This document shows positions 1 through 7,394 of a stretch of 10,182 nt of DNA, one piece after another. The stretch covers positions 41,306 through 51,487 of the forward strand of contig NW_003142824.1 in the NCBI RefSeq assembly GCF_000003605.2. Reading direction: 5' to 3'. A model generated the notes under the pieces. That model did not search any database. It was not told the DNA's origin and was given only the letters and a program-made list of their open reading frames with translations. Both the position numbers and the translations under genes were made by a program. Within the stretch, counting starts at the first letter, position 1. Every line of letters begins with the position of its first letter. The DNA is from Saccoglossus kowalevskii (taxonomy: Eukaryota; Hemichordata; Enteropneusta; Harrimaniidae).

Positions 1-31
1 CGCGCTTTAACTCTTTATGTATATCCTCCAG

Positions 32-1109
32 ATGACGGTACACTATGGAAAGATCATGTTTTACACTGGTGGAATCGAAGACATGAGAGTAATGTATTAT
101 TCTTGACTTATGAAAACATGAAGCGGGTAAACAAGTTTTATTTTTTTTCAAACGAAAACACGACTAATACTGATTTGTAGTTAGGAAATCAACAATCTCT
201 GTAGTTACGATCAAGAATGAGTATCTTAGAAAAGAACTACCTTTAAGTCTGTGTTTCAATTTCTTTCACCAGGACCTAGCGGGGAACGTTCGTAAAATTG
301 CAAGCTTTCTTGAAGCGAAGCTGGATGACGATGCCGTTGATAGAATCGCCCATCATTGTTGTTTTGAAAGCATGAAGAATAATCCGATGGCCCTTAAAAG
401 CAAATACTGTTCCAATGTGTTGAAAGTTGACCCCGGAAAATCATCACCATTCGTTAGGAAAGGTAGGTTATGCCGATTTTACTAATGTACGTTCTTACCG
501 TCTCCGAATTGGATTTCATTTAGCAAATACATCGATCATCATAGTGACCACGTGTTTTATTTAGTTTTAACAGTGGCGCTCGGCCAGAATTCATCGAGTT
601 GTTATCCACACTGCTAGACCGAACGCCGCTGTTGAGAGTCAAAATAGAATTAGATACATACATACATAAATAGAAATGAGGACATTTTGAGACAGCGGTA
701 TAGAGAAAGGCGCCAATACACATTTCGGGTTTGTATTACTCGATCGAGAAATGATGGGAAAGATTGTTATCAATCGAAAATAGCAGAATAGCTAATTTAA
801 TGTCAGTCATTATTTTTACTATGTTGACATTTGCTGTTTTTATAGCGGTGTAAACTGACAGGCCACTCAGTGTACGCTTGCCTGGCTAACTCCTGAATAC
901 AAATTGTTAGCATGCAGTGGAGCATACGCCGTTTACTAGCAGTGACATGTTTTTAAAAACTATTTCCTTTACGTACAACATATCAATTCACAGGTAAGGT
1001 TGGAGGATGGAAGGAGTACTTCACTGTCGCCGACAACGAGCATTTCAATGAACTGTATAAAGAATGGACCAAGGATTGTGACATTGACCTTCAGTTTGAA
1101 CTGTCCTGA
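32..1109 (+). CDS. Cytosolic sulfotransferase (SULT family), C-terminal three exons: join 32-126, 273-462, 994-1109; 5' part outside window
   Basis: Transfers the sulfuryl group of PAPS to hydroxyl or amine groups of small molecules in the cytosol; the substrate cannot be told from this part. About 132 residues are visible. Exon A gives DHVLHWW and NVLFLTYENMKR, the usual xDHVxxWW and VLFLxYEDMK blocks. Exon B gives KIASFLEAKL, then CCFESMKNNP and PFVRKG. Exon C gives KVGGWKEYFTV and ends in TGA. RKG binds the 3'-phosphate of PAPS, and KEYFTVADNE fits the SULT dimer motif KxxxTVxxxE exactly. The family usually has GDW where this has GGW. Splice sites are GT-AG: donors at 127 and 463, acceptors ending at 31, 272 and 993. 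The frame stays open across both joins. The start at 32 follows a pyrimidine-rich stretch ending in CAG and gives the 95-nt exon typical of SULT genes. The catalytic histidine and 5'-phosphosulfate loop lie upstream of the window. Confidence 0.93.
127..272 (+). other. Sulfotransferase intron (phase 0, 146 bp)
   Basis: The donor GTAAAC follows codon CGG (Arg) and the acceptor is TTTCTTTCACCAG. The intron lies between whole codons. The same position, after the YEDMK block, is interrupted in vertebrate SULT genes. Nothing else is evident inside it. Confidence 0.88.
569..633. repeat. Imperfect inverted repeat, 17-nt arms
   Basis: Left arm 569-585 and right arm 617-633 match as reverse complements at 14 of 17 positions, starting AACAG and ending CTGTT, with a 31-nt loop. 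The three differences are all transitions, so G-U pairing would rescue some of them in RNA on either strand. The arms are GC-rich in an AT-rich intron. It could be a small foldback element or MITE remnant; no target-site duplication is obvious. Confidence 0.55.
654..668. repeat. Short tetranucleotide microsatellite (ATAC/CATA)n
   Basis: Nearly four uninterrupted copies of a 4-bp unit in the last sulfotransferase intron. Short enough to be of little consequence. Confidence 0.6.
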
Positions 1110-1300
1110 TTATACGACATTTATAACCATATACTGTATAATAGGACTATAATGCATTAACCGACATTTATTTAGATATATTTCAATTTCTGTTCTGTGA
1201 ATGTACACATATAATTAATTGAATAGTTGAATATCATGAAAATGACACAAGTTCTGAGACACATTTAATATATTACAATAAATCATGTTATTAACATTGG
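1110..1300 (+). other. 3'UTR of the sulfotransferase gene (end approximate)
   Basis: AT-rich sequence directly after the TGA stop, running to the polyadenylation signal and a presumed cleavage site some 10-25 nt beyond it. A T-rich run at 1312-1328 follows and could act as the downstream element. The exact 3' end is inferred. Confidence 0.65.
1277..1282 (+). promoter_or_regulatory. Polyadenylation signal AATAAA
   Basis: A canonical AATAAA hexamer 168 nt after the sulfotransferase stop codon, followed by a T-rich stretch at 1312-1328. It is the first canonical hexamer that I find after the stop, and a sensible 3' end for this gene. Confidence 0.75.
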
Positions 1301-2917
1301 CTTTCTTGATATTTTTTTTTCTTTTTTTGAATTTAATTACCTCAGCTGTATGTGTGAAGGTTTATTAAGTGAAAACACGGCGACGTGCAGATCTGGGCAA
1401 CTGTAGATTGAACGATACTTTTATCTGTATGTTAGTTTTTATATTCGTCTTCTTTGTAGGCGTTTGAGTTGGACAACATGTATGTGACTTTAGATTTAAG
1501 TCAATGACACCATCGTCGCCCATCGCAACTTAATTGATGGTTTGATGTCCCCAATAATTACTAATAATTACTACTTCCGGGAGCGAGCGCCTTGAAAAAT
1601 ATATTTGTATAAGTCATTTATCGAACATAACAAAATTGGAGATTTTTTGTTATCTATTTACTACAAAGAACATATGCAATCCATTTTTCACTTCAAATCA
1701 CATATTATACTTCACTTTAAATCACTTTTAAGTGCGGAGTATTTTTTTGTTGTTGGAATATTTAGATGAATATCATCTTTTACTTAAATTTTAAGGTAAT
1801 ATGACACTCATTTTTCTAAAAAAAAAAAAAATGAATGGCTGTAAACAATTTGATCTGACATTTCCGAGAAATACTTTTTAATTTATAGTTTTTGCTAATA
1901 GCATATCTACTGTTACTCTATCTGTCAAAAATACGCCATTATAAACAAAGCGCGCCATGAAGTATAATTATGTGTTTTTTTTCTTGTTATTGTTTCCATC
2001 ATGGGAATAATTTTAAAACTTGTTCTCACAATTTACAAAAACAAAACACGACTTTAAAGTTCGTATATTCTTGACGAGCAGAAAAACAAGCGGTGACACC
2101 GTAGTGTTACTCACCAAGTCTCTATTTTGAATTTAGAAAACTTTAAGAAACTGTTGTAACAAATCGAAAATGGAGAAACCAGTACAATTGTGAGTCTGTG
2201 CTTTCGATAAGATTATCTCTTGTTAGTAATAACAAAATAATTTGAAACATTGCCATAAATGGAAGATACGAATTTCCGTTATTTCAGTCCAATTTTAGGA
2301 GAATCTTCTTATTTGTTTACATTTTATCTTCAGGTATTTACAATTGACAAAAATAAGAGCTAATCGTCCGTCACACCTACTTGAGCAGCTTGTTATAGTC
2401 ATGTCTAATAACCATGAATAGAAATGATACATTGTACCATGGGTAAACAAAAACTTGTGCACATGTCATAAGAGCAGAAAATAATTAATTGTTTTTTCAT
2501 AGGAATATACATAAAAGTGTGAAGAGCAAATGCCAAATTGTTGTTTTAATTGTTTTTAAAAATACATACCCACAATACTGTCTTACTTACTTAAGAGCTG
2601 AGATTACGAATTCAGTCAAGGTTGATTTACCTTTATCATTATTGACTTAATAAATACAATTCAATATTTCAGAAAAATAAGCCACGCAATTTTAAACATA
2701 ACCGCCTGAACCAAAATAGTTCCTGGTATCCTGTGAAGTGATAAAGTAATGATGAAAACGAAAGACATAAATTCCAGAGGGAGATCTTTATCGGGGAAAC
2801 ATTTCATAATCGTCAAGTCGTTCACAGCCGTGTGAGCGTTAATTATCTACCCAATGATCAAAACAGTGCACTGGCGTTGTGAAACATTTTTGTAAAAAAT
2901 AAGTCAAATTCCAACTA
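1301..2917. other. AT-rich spacer with no recognisable gene
   Basis: Stops are frequent in all frames and no stretch resembles a protein family. It contains T-runs at 1312-1328, a doubled AATAATTACT unit near 1552-1572, and an uninterrupted run of 14 A at 1818-1831. A slightly less AT-rich patch near 1500-1600 has no open frame of note. I see no RNA gene or mobile-element ends here. Confidence 0.6.
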
Positions 2918-2918
2918 A

Positions 2919-2941
2919 ATTTGCATAATAATAATTTGCAT
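2919..2941. promoter_or_regulatory. Two exact octamer (POU-type) motifs ATTTGCAT
   Basis: ATTTGCAT occurs at 2919-2926 and again at 2934-2941, inside a 13-bp duplicated unit (2918-2930 and 2933-2945) with a period of 15 bp. The octamer is the classic binding site of POU/Oct proteins. In such AT-rich DNA a chance tandem duplication is equally possible, and there is no gene close by. Confidence 0.3.
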
Positions 2942-2945
2942 AATA

Positions 2946-3842
2946 TATGTGTATACAGGGTCATAGTGTATGTACAGAGCATGCACTGGGAATAGGTGGT
3001 GCAGATAAATTGTTGATAATATTTGTACATGCACTCATATATTACACACACAGAAAGAGTACGAGTGCAAACAATATATTTATTCAATAATGTACAGACT
3101 TTATTATTAAATCTATTAGAAACACGATCAAGAACACTGGTAGTTGTGGGACAATACAATTGGCACACCTATACCACATCAAACACAAACCAAATTGACA
3201 TTTTAGCTACACTTTAGCAGAGACAAACATTTATCCCATTAAACATATGTACGGGATACTTTGGGTTTATTCCCATTTTCATAAAAATAATGGTATGGTA
3301 TATTAATATTTTTACTGGTATGGTACATATGTAATCTTACTATCCTACTTACAATTAATATAATTGATAACTTTGCACTTTGAACTTGCATTATTTATTA
3401 TAAACAAAAATGATACTAGCTATCACTAATTAACAAACACCATCCTTTATGATATTAGTCAATTAACTGTTAGTGGCGCCAAAATTATTGACATCTCTAT
3501 CACATGAGGACAACAAGAGGGTCCAACTTTTGGAAAAGTGGTTATCTGAGATTCTGTAACAAATAAACATCGTGCTCTAATTCCATTCATCATCACATCA
3601 CATGCTGCCCCTCATGCTCAACCCATGCCACGCTCCTGTACACAGTAAATCATATTCGAGGGTTCAGTTATGCGTCACTGCGTCATGGCAATACCAGGGA
3701 ATGCAAGCACACAACGAAGATTCTTAAATAAGTTTCCCTTTTCTTGTTTTTAGCACTTCATAAACTGGACATCAAACATATATGAAACAGCAACAGTCAA
3801 CATTGAGAACTATTACCAAAAACATCGTTGAATCATCAGTAA
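2946..3842. other. AT-rich spacer with no recognisable gene
   Basis: Open stretches at 2839-3168 (minus) and 3023-3217 (plus) overlap each other. They have skewed Y/C/T or N/T-rich composition and resemble no family; the minus one does not begin with ATG. A 10-bp direct repeat TGGTATGGTA occurs at 3291-3300 and 3316-3325. If the element at 3849 is an LTR-retroelement primer site, its internal region should lie here on the minus strand, but no gag or pol reading is visible. Confidence 0.55.
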
Positions 3843-3876
3843 TTCCACAATCAAGTCGGGGTCACCATTTGTGGAA
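3843..3876. repeat. Perfect 8-bp inverted repeat around the tRNA-Trp-like site
   Basis: TTCCACAA at 3843-3850 pairs with TTGTGGAA at 3869-3876, enclosing an 18-nt loop that is nearly all primer-binding sequence. Retroviral leaders often fold a U5-leader stem around the primer site, so this supports the LTR reading. Confidence 0.6.
3849..3867 (-). mobile_element. Probable LTR-retroelement primer-binding site, tRNA-Trp type
   Basis: Read on the minus strand it begins TGGTGACCCCGAC and continues TTGATT. That is complementary to the last 19 nt of animal tRNA-Trp, with one mismatch. The match includes the TGG that pairs with the CCA tail. Eukaryotic tRNA genes do not encode CCA, so a reverse-transcription primer site explains it better than a tRNA gene. 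Established knowledge: Rous sarcoma virus and relatives prime from tRNA-Trp with this same sequence. Only the 3' 19 nt match, and the rest of the tRNA is absent. No gag, pol or env reading is visible on the internal side (below 3849), so this is a fragment. Confidence 0.6.
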
Positions 3877-3935
3877 GGGCTTCTCGACGGTCAGTCGGAC
3901 ATGCGAGATTTGCGTTGTATATAATTTTGGGTGTT
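3870..3935 (-). mobile_element. Putative U5 end of an LTR (outer limit unknown)
   Basis: Two bases beyond the primer-binding site the minus strand ends in CTTCCACA, a legal LTR terminus (CA). The adjoining 50 bp is richer in GC and CpG than its surroundings. A TATATA-like motif lies at about 3917-3925, on either strand. No second LTR copy was found by eye on either side, so the left boundary of the LTR and its full length cannot be set. It may be a truncated or solo remnant. Confidence 0.35.
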
Positions 3936-4012
3936 CATACATGAAAATGCAATAACCCGCCAGAGATTGCAATTGTGGGTCGATGAACCAATTCTACGTC
4001 GCTGAAGCTACC

Positions 4013-4307
4013 CCTAGAAACACACAAAATATGGCAGGTGGGGTTTCTAATACATATCATTCATATCAAAACAAGAAAAAGTATTTGGCAACATGGCAGC
4101 CCATACATAGCAATGGGAAGATCATCAACAATGTTTATCGATCTCAAAAGGTACAAAAGAATGATCATAAACTTCCAAAAATTACATGTCAACAAAGAGA
4201 AACACATTATCAACTCATACAAGTAGTTCAACAAGTGGGATGTAAAGGATTACTATTTTGATAAAATCACTCTCCTAGAAACACACAAAAGATGGCAGGT
4301 TGGGGTT
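4013..4307. repeat. Pair of about 34-bp direct repeats, 261 bp apart
   Basis: CCTAGAAACACACAAAA, one variable base, then ATGGCAGGT and a GGGGTT end occurs at 4013-4045 and 4274-4307. The copies differ by about one substitution and a one-base insertion. The sequence between and outside the copies is not repeated. They could be enhancer-like repeats within a long LTR, ends of a small element, or a tandem duplication whose centre has decayed. Confidence 0.7.
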
Positions 4308-4327
4308 AAAGGTCATCACAGAGGAAC

Positions 4328-4973
4328 TCAGATGTTGTGAAAAGCGCCATCACAGGTGAACTCGGTAAAACATTTGTTTTTGTTAAGTTCAATAATTTCA
4401 AATAGATAGCAAGGTTCTGTAGCCCTTGTCACATCAGAAATAATTTATAAGGGACATTTGAAAAATATAACTAATGTGTTGTATGAACACTGGTCACAAT
4501 CATGTGAATTCTTTCTTCCATTTTCAAATGTACATGTTGACTCCATCAGGAGCATGTGTACACTGATTTAATATAGGGGATATAATTCTCCAACGTTTTC
4601 ATTTTAGTATCATAGTTTTATACAGCACTGTAAAAATCTGTTTATGTCATGTACAACCAATTTGTATATAAATGACGTTAAATACTAGTAACTTGATCGT
4701 CTGAGTTGAACTAAGGCAGCCATACTGTCGCGGTTATGAGCTGGCGGCGAAACAAACTGACGGCAGCTCTGTGCCCGAAACCCACAAATACCATAATATA
4801 TGCCGTTTCTGATGAAATGAACTTATTATTATTTTTCAATATTGACTTTTTCTTTAATGTATAGAGTGCATTTTGCTCTCAAATCTTTTTCTCTTTTACA
4901 CTGAGAGAACTGCCAAGTTTTACTGGAAACAGTAACGTGCGAATATCAGATGTACTGCTATAAAGCGCCATCA
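4328..4973. repeat. Bipartite direct repeat: TCAGATGT then AAAGCGCCATCA
   Basis: Copy one is 4328-4352 and copy two is 4946-4973. Both have an identical 8-mer, a spacer of 5 or 8 nt that is not conserved, then an identical 12-mer. The GCGCCATC core stands out in AT-rich surroundings. It may be a dispersed repeat or a protein-binding site. Confidence 0.5.
4529..4562. repeat. Nested hairpin
   Basis: An outer stem TGTACATG (4529-4536) pairs with CATGTGTACA (4553-4562) with a two-base bulge. An inner stem CTCC/GGAG (4541-4544 and 4549-4552) closes an ATCA loop. No role is evident. Confidence 0.4.
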
Positions 4974-5519
4974 TGAGTCAATGTATGTGTTTGAGACCTC
5001 ATCAAACTTGTCAGGGACTTAACTAAGCCGAGTGGACTGAAATAGAAAACTAGTGTATCGAATTAAAAAAAGCATAGAAAACAACATGTCTAGTATATCA
5101 GTGGATTGTATCACTTTATCACTTCTGTAAAATATTAACCATCCATTGGTACGAACATTCATGACCGATGGCAACAGAACACAAAAATGCTGTTTAGTTC
5201 ACCAATTATACTCTAGACTGGTAAGCAGAATATGCCGTCTTTCAGGTTCGTCTTTTGTCATAATAATTTATGTTAATTTAATGGAGACGTATATTTACGA
5301 TGTCGTCACCTGGTCTATCAAAACATGCTGGTTTACTATTTGTATTAAGAAGCAGTCTGCAAAAAGAGATTAAAATAACCACGATGTAAATGTGAATCGT
5401 TCTTAGAGTTGAGTTCAAAATTAGCATCCAAATAACTCTAATTACACTCTAAAAATTATGACTCTAATTATCGCTAAAAGTTGATAGCTAAACGCTGTTT
5501 CCACTTCTCCCATGCTAAT

Positions 5520-5527
5520 TATAAATA
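5520..5527 (+). promoter_or_regulatory. TATA-box-like motif TATAAATA
   Basis: A canonical TATAAATA at the point where composition changes from AT-rich spacer to a GC- and CpG-richer leader. If used, transcription would start near 5550 and give a 5'UTR of roughly 410 nt before the ATG at 5960. A later start is equally possible. Confidence 0.35.
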
Positions 5528-5793
5528 CGGCGGTCTTTAATGCAATCAATGAGTCGATGTGTCCGCGGGCTGAAAACAGTGTCGACGTCAGACGTGACTG
5601 GCCGGTGCGTTTATGATATGATACACGCCACTGTAAACAAGAGTAGCCTGGCTTCGCGGGAGTAGCGATACCGCGACTCGTGTTGTCTGGCACTGTTCCT
5701 TCACGATCTGTGTGTTTATGCGTACCCGACATCCCTTTTACGAGAAACTCACACAATAACTCTGACTACTGAGACACTTCCTGTCGCTGCACC

Positions 5794-5820
5794 ATGGGTG
5801 TTTATGAACGGATGTTTTGA
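5794..5820 (+). other. Upstream ORF 1 (8 codons plus stop)
   Basis: ATG in an excellent vertebrate-style context (CACCATGG) opens MGVYERMF and then stops at TGA. If the leader includes this point, scanning ribosomes should often start here, so it would be expected to damp translation of the main ORF unless they reinitiate. Confidence 0.35.
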
Positions 5821-5882
5821 AAGTCTTGGAACATTTGGAGCGGTATTTGTCTGCAGTTACTTCCTACGTACATCTGCCACGA

Positions 5883-5924
5883 ATGCGACTGTCTGGTGAA
5901 ATCGGCTTCGCATATTACGGTTGA
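5883..5924 (+). other. Upstream ORF 2 (13 codons plus stop)
   Basis: ATG at 5883 opens MRLSGEIGFAYYG and stops at TGA 5922-5924, 35 nt before the main start. The context (-3 is C or near it, +4 is C) is weaker than that of upstream ORF 1. The effect on translation is inferred. Confidence 0.3.
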
Positions 5925-5959
5925 CTTGTTTCGGATTGTGTCCTTAGATACTTCGAATC

Positions 5960-6041
5960 ATGGACGTGTGCGGTGGGGAATCGTTATTTCTGCGGCTAGC
6001 AGTAGCCATGTTGTTATCAGTAGCACTGGTGAAAGAAACGG
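5960..6041 (+). CDS. First coding exon of an unidentified secreted or membrane protein (signal peptide)
   Basis: ATG has A at -3 and G at +4. The 27 codons start MDVCGGESLFLR, continue with the hydrophobic core LAVAMLLSVALV and end KET plus one base. This is a textbook signal peptide or signal anchor: a short n-region with one Arg, then about 12 apolar residues. The exon ends at a strong donor, ACGG|GTAAGT, in phase 1. Phase-1 introns after a signal peptide are usual in animal extracellular proteins, because class 1-1 domain exons follow them. Reading through the donor would give an 86-codon frame ending at 6220 with no further features, which I think is intron. The mature domain is not known, so no name is given. 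A GC-rich leader with two small upstream ORFs precedes it. Confidence 0.6.
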
Positions 6042-6250
6042 GTAAGTTATCGGAATACCACGACTTGATATCATGCTGGGGGCATTTCTATAGAGCGCAT
6101 TACTCCTCTAGTACGAAGGTCAATCAGTACAAAGTCTATAATGTAGTCTGGCTTCCAACGCGGCATTTGTGCACTCGTGAATCAAACAAACGTTACCACC
6201 ATTTATTATTCCAGACATGAACGTGATTTATTATATTCACTAGTGTTCAA

Positions 6251-6289
6251 ATATATTCCATTCGAATAATTTGCACATGGGGAATATAT
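6251..6289. repeat. Perfect 9-bp inverted repeat, 21-nt loop
   Basis: ATATATTCC at 6251-6259 and GGAATATAT at 6281-6289 are exact reverse complements. This is easily reached by chance in AT-rich DNA, but it sits right beside the AAGTCAAGTC repeat. Confidence 0.45.
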
Positions 6290-6290
6290 C

Positions 6291-6418
6291 AAGTCAAGTC
6301 TGTGACTGAGAAGGTGAACTATTTTGAGAACTGTTGCATATTTGTATATTTTAAATTATAAATAACTCCGCAACATTTTTTTTGTTAGAAAAAGTCAAGT
6401 CAATTTACGGTAACTGAG
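6291..6418. repeat. Repeated AAGTCAAGTC ... AACTGAGA unit, 101 bp apart
   Basis: AAGTCAAGTC occurs at 6291-6300 and 6392-6401. In each case a (G)TRACTGAGA stretch follows within about 10 nt. The copies are imperfect beyond that, so this is probably an old local duplication. Confidence 0.4.
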
Positions 6419-7302
6419 ATAATAATTCTTAATAATTTTAGTTACATGAGCGTTATAGGACATATTCTGCGTTGGTATAAAATGAAATATGCCAACATGT
6501 GACACTATTTCTCCATAGCAACTAGGCAATGGATTTTATCACTGTAACCCAAGTGTGACGCGAAAACATAAATAATATGTAATACTAAGTAACAATTTAT
6601 CAAGATAAGATTATTGTGTTGAGTGGGTGGGTGGTGGTAATGACGACAGTGCATGCGTAATCACTTTGTATTATATTCCTAGTATATACCTTAACAGACT
6701 AGACCCGACAAGAATTCGTATCTGCGATGCGTGCTAGGGCGCTAAATTGTCACACGTAGGACAAAATAAATCGGGGTAAAATTAAAACTTCATGCTTTCA
6801 GCAAATATAACAAACTATATAATGCAGCGAAACTTTAAATGACAAAATCTGACGGGATGAGCTTGCGTGACTATACACATGTATTGACACTTATAGTGAA
6901 TGGACACAGGCCATTTATTCTTACCAATCCATCAGCATAGACATCAAATGACCTTCTATGAACTCTTTTTTATGTCACTCTGTTTGCAAAGAACACTGTG
7001 AGCGTTGTTCGCCCATGTCTTAATATCAATAGGTTAGTAAGAAGTGGTGTCATTGCTTGTCTGTATGAATGAATGTATACAGGGACACACTAAGTTGCTC
7101 GGCTTTAGTCAAGACGCCATTTGGGTCAGTCATTACACGAGTGATGGCGACCTGGAGAATTTACTGTCTGTCTGTATTAAGACTGAAATACCGATATGGA
7201 TTCAGCTGAAATTCGCATCCAGTTGACATCTATAAAACACAATATTGTAACGAAATAGTCAACTACACGGCATATGTAATTAGATTGCATATTATTTTGC
7301 AG

Positions 7303-7394
7303 CTCCACTCATACGTGAATGTGACATAGTGATAGAGGAGAATTTGAAAATTGGAATTCACACCCCAACTATCGAGGTGTCACTACAAATGTGA
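7303..7394 (+). CDS. Possible second exon of the signal-peptide gene
   Basis: It follows a fair acceptor, TTATTTTGCAG, with a T-rich tract. Joined in phase 1 to the exon at 5960-6041 it completes an alanine codon and stays open for 29 more codons, beginning PLIRECDIVIEE, before TGA at 7392-7394. The joined product would be a 57-residue secreted peptide with a single cysteine in the mature part. No good polyadenylation signal follows soon, and internal donors (GAG|GTGTCA near 7376) are weak. It could be a genuine terminal exon, part of a longer exon chain, or chance. I recognise no domain. Confidence 0.25.

Larger units (their letters stand above)
463..993 (+). other. Sulfotransferase last intron (phase 1, 531 bp)
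   Basis: The donor is GTAGGT and the acceptor ends in TTCACAG. It splits the glycine codon of the RKG PAPS-binding motif, as the last intron of vertebrate SULT genes does. It carries an imperfect inverted repeat (569-633) and a short CATA microsatellite (654-668). Minus-strand reading at 520-723 is open for 67 codons but shows no family features. Confidence 0.88.
3936..5440. other. Spacer with repeats but no supported gene
   Basis: The longest plus-strand frame, 3983-4261 (92 codons from an ATG), is rich in N, Q and K, looks like no known family and runs across one of the direct repeats. A GC-richer patch at 4715-4785 has a minus-strand ATG GCT GCC in fair start context, but only 12 codons follow before a stop. 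A 75-codon frame at 5146-5373 shows no features. I treat the whole stretch as non-coding. Confidence 0.5.
5550..5959 (+). promoter_or_regulatory. Promoter/5'UTR region of the signal-peptide gene
   Basis: About 400 bp clearly richer in GC and CpG than the flanks, just before a good ATG. It contains a CRE-like half site (GACGTCA, near 5584) and two short upstream ORFs. The minus strand is open over 5442-5756 but starts from TTG and shows no family features, so I read this as leader and promoter. The limits are inferred from composition. Confidence 0.45.
6042..7302 (+). other. Putative first intron of the signal-peptide gene
   Basis: It starts with GTAAGTTAT and ends with TTATTTTGCAG if the exon at 7303 is real; otherwise it runs further right. 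It holds an inverted repeat (6251-6289), a repeated AAGTCAAGTC unit and a G-rich GGGTGGGTGGTGG patch near 6624. An open frame at 7044-7226 looks fairly protein-like in its second half, but it begins with GTG and its only nearby acceptor would be out of phase with the first exon. Confidence 0.35.

Noticed and set aside
1-31. Reading the sulfotransferase exon as open to the window edge (ALTLYVYPP...)
   Set aside because: A pyrimidine-rich CAG acceptor ends at 31, the 95-nt exon then matches the canonical SULT exon, and the upstream residues do not resemble the family.
520-723. 67-codon minus-strand open frame in the last sulfotransferase intron
   Set aside because: It has no family motif, covers a microsatellite and a foldback, and lies inside a well-supported intron.
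2839-3168. 109-codon minus-strand open frame
   Set aside because: It begins with GTG rather than ATG, is dominated by Y, C, T and L as AT-rich junk frames are, and shows no domain.
3841-3867. A tRNA-Trp gene on the plus strand
   Set aside because: Only the terminal 19 nt match, the D, anticodon and T-loop 5' parts are absent, and CCA is encoded, which eukaryotic nuclear tRNA genes do not do.
3983-4261. 92-codon plus-strand ORF starting with ATG
   Set aside because: It is rich in N, Q and K, matches no family, and includes one copy of a non-coding direct repeat that falls in a different frame context at its second copy.
5442-5756. 104-codon minus-strand open frame opposite the putative promoter
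   Set aside because: It begins with TTG; the first ATG is internal. No motif is visible, and the GC-rich leader of the plus-strand gene explains the lack of stops.
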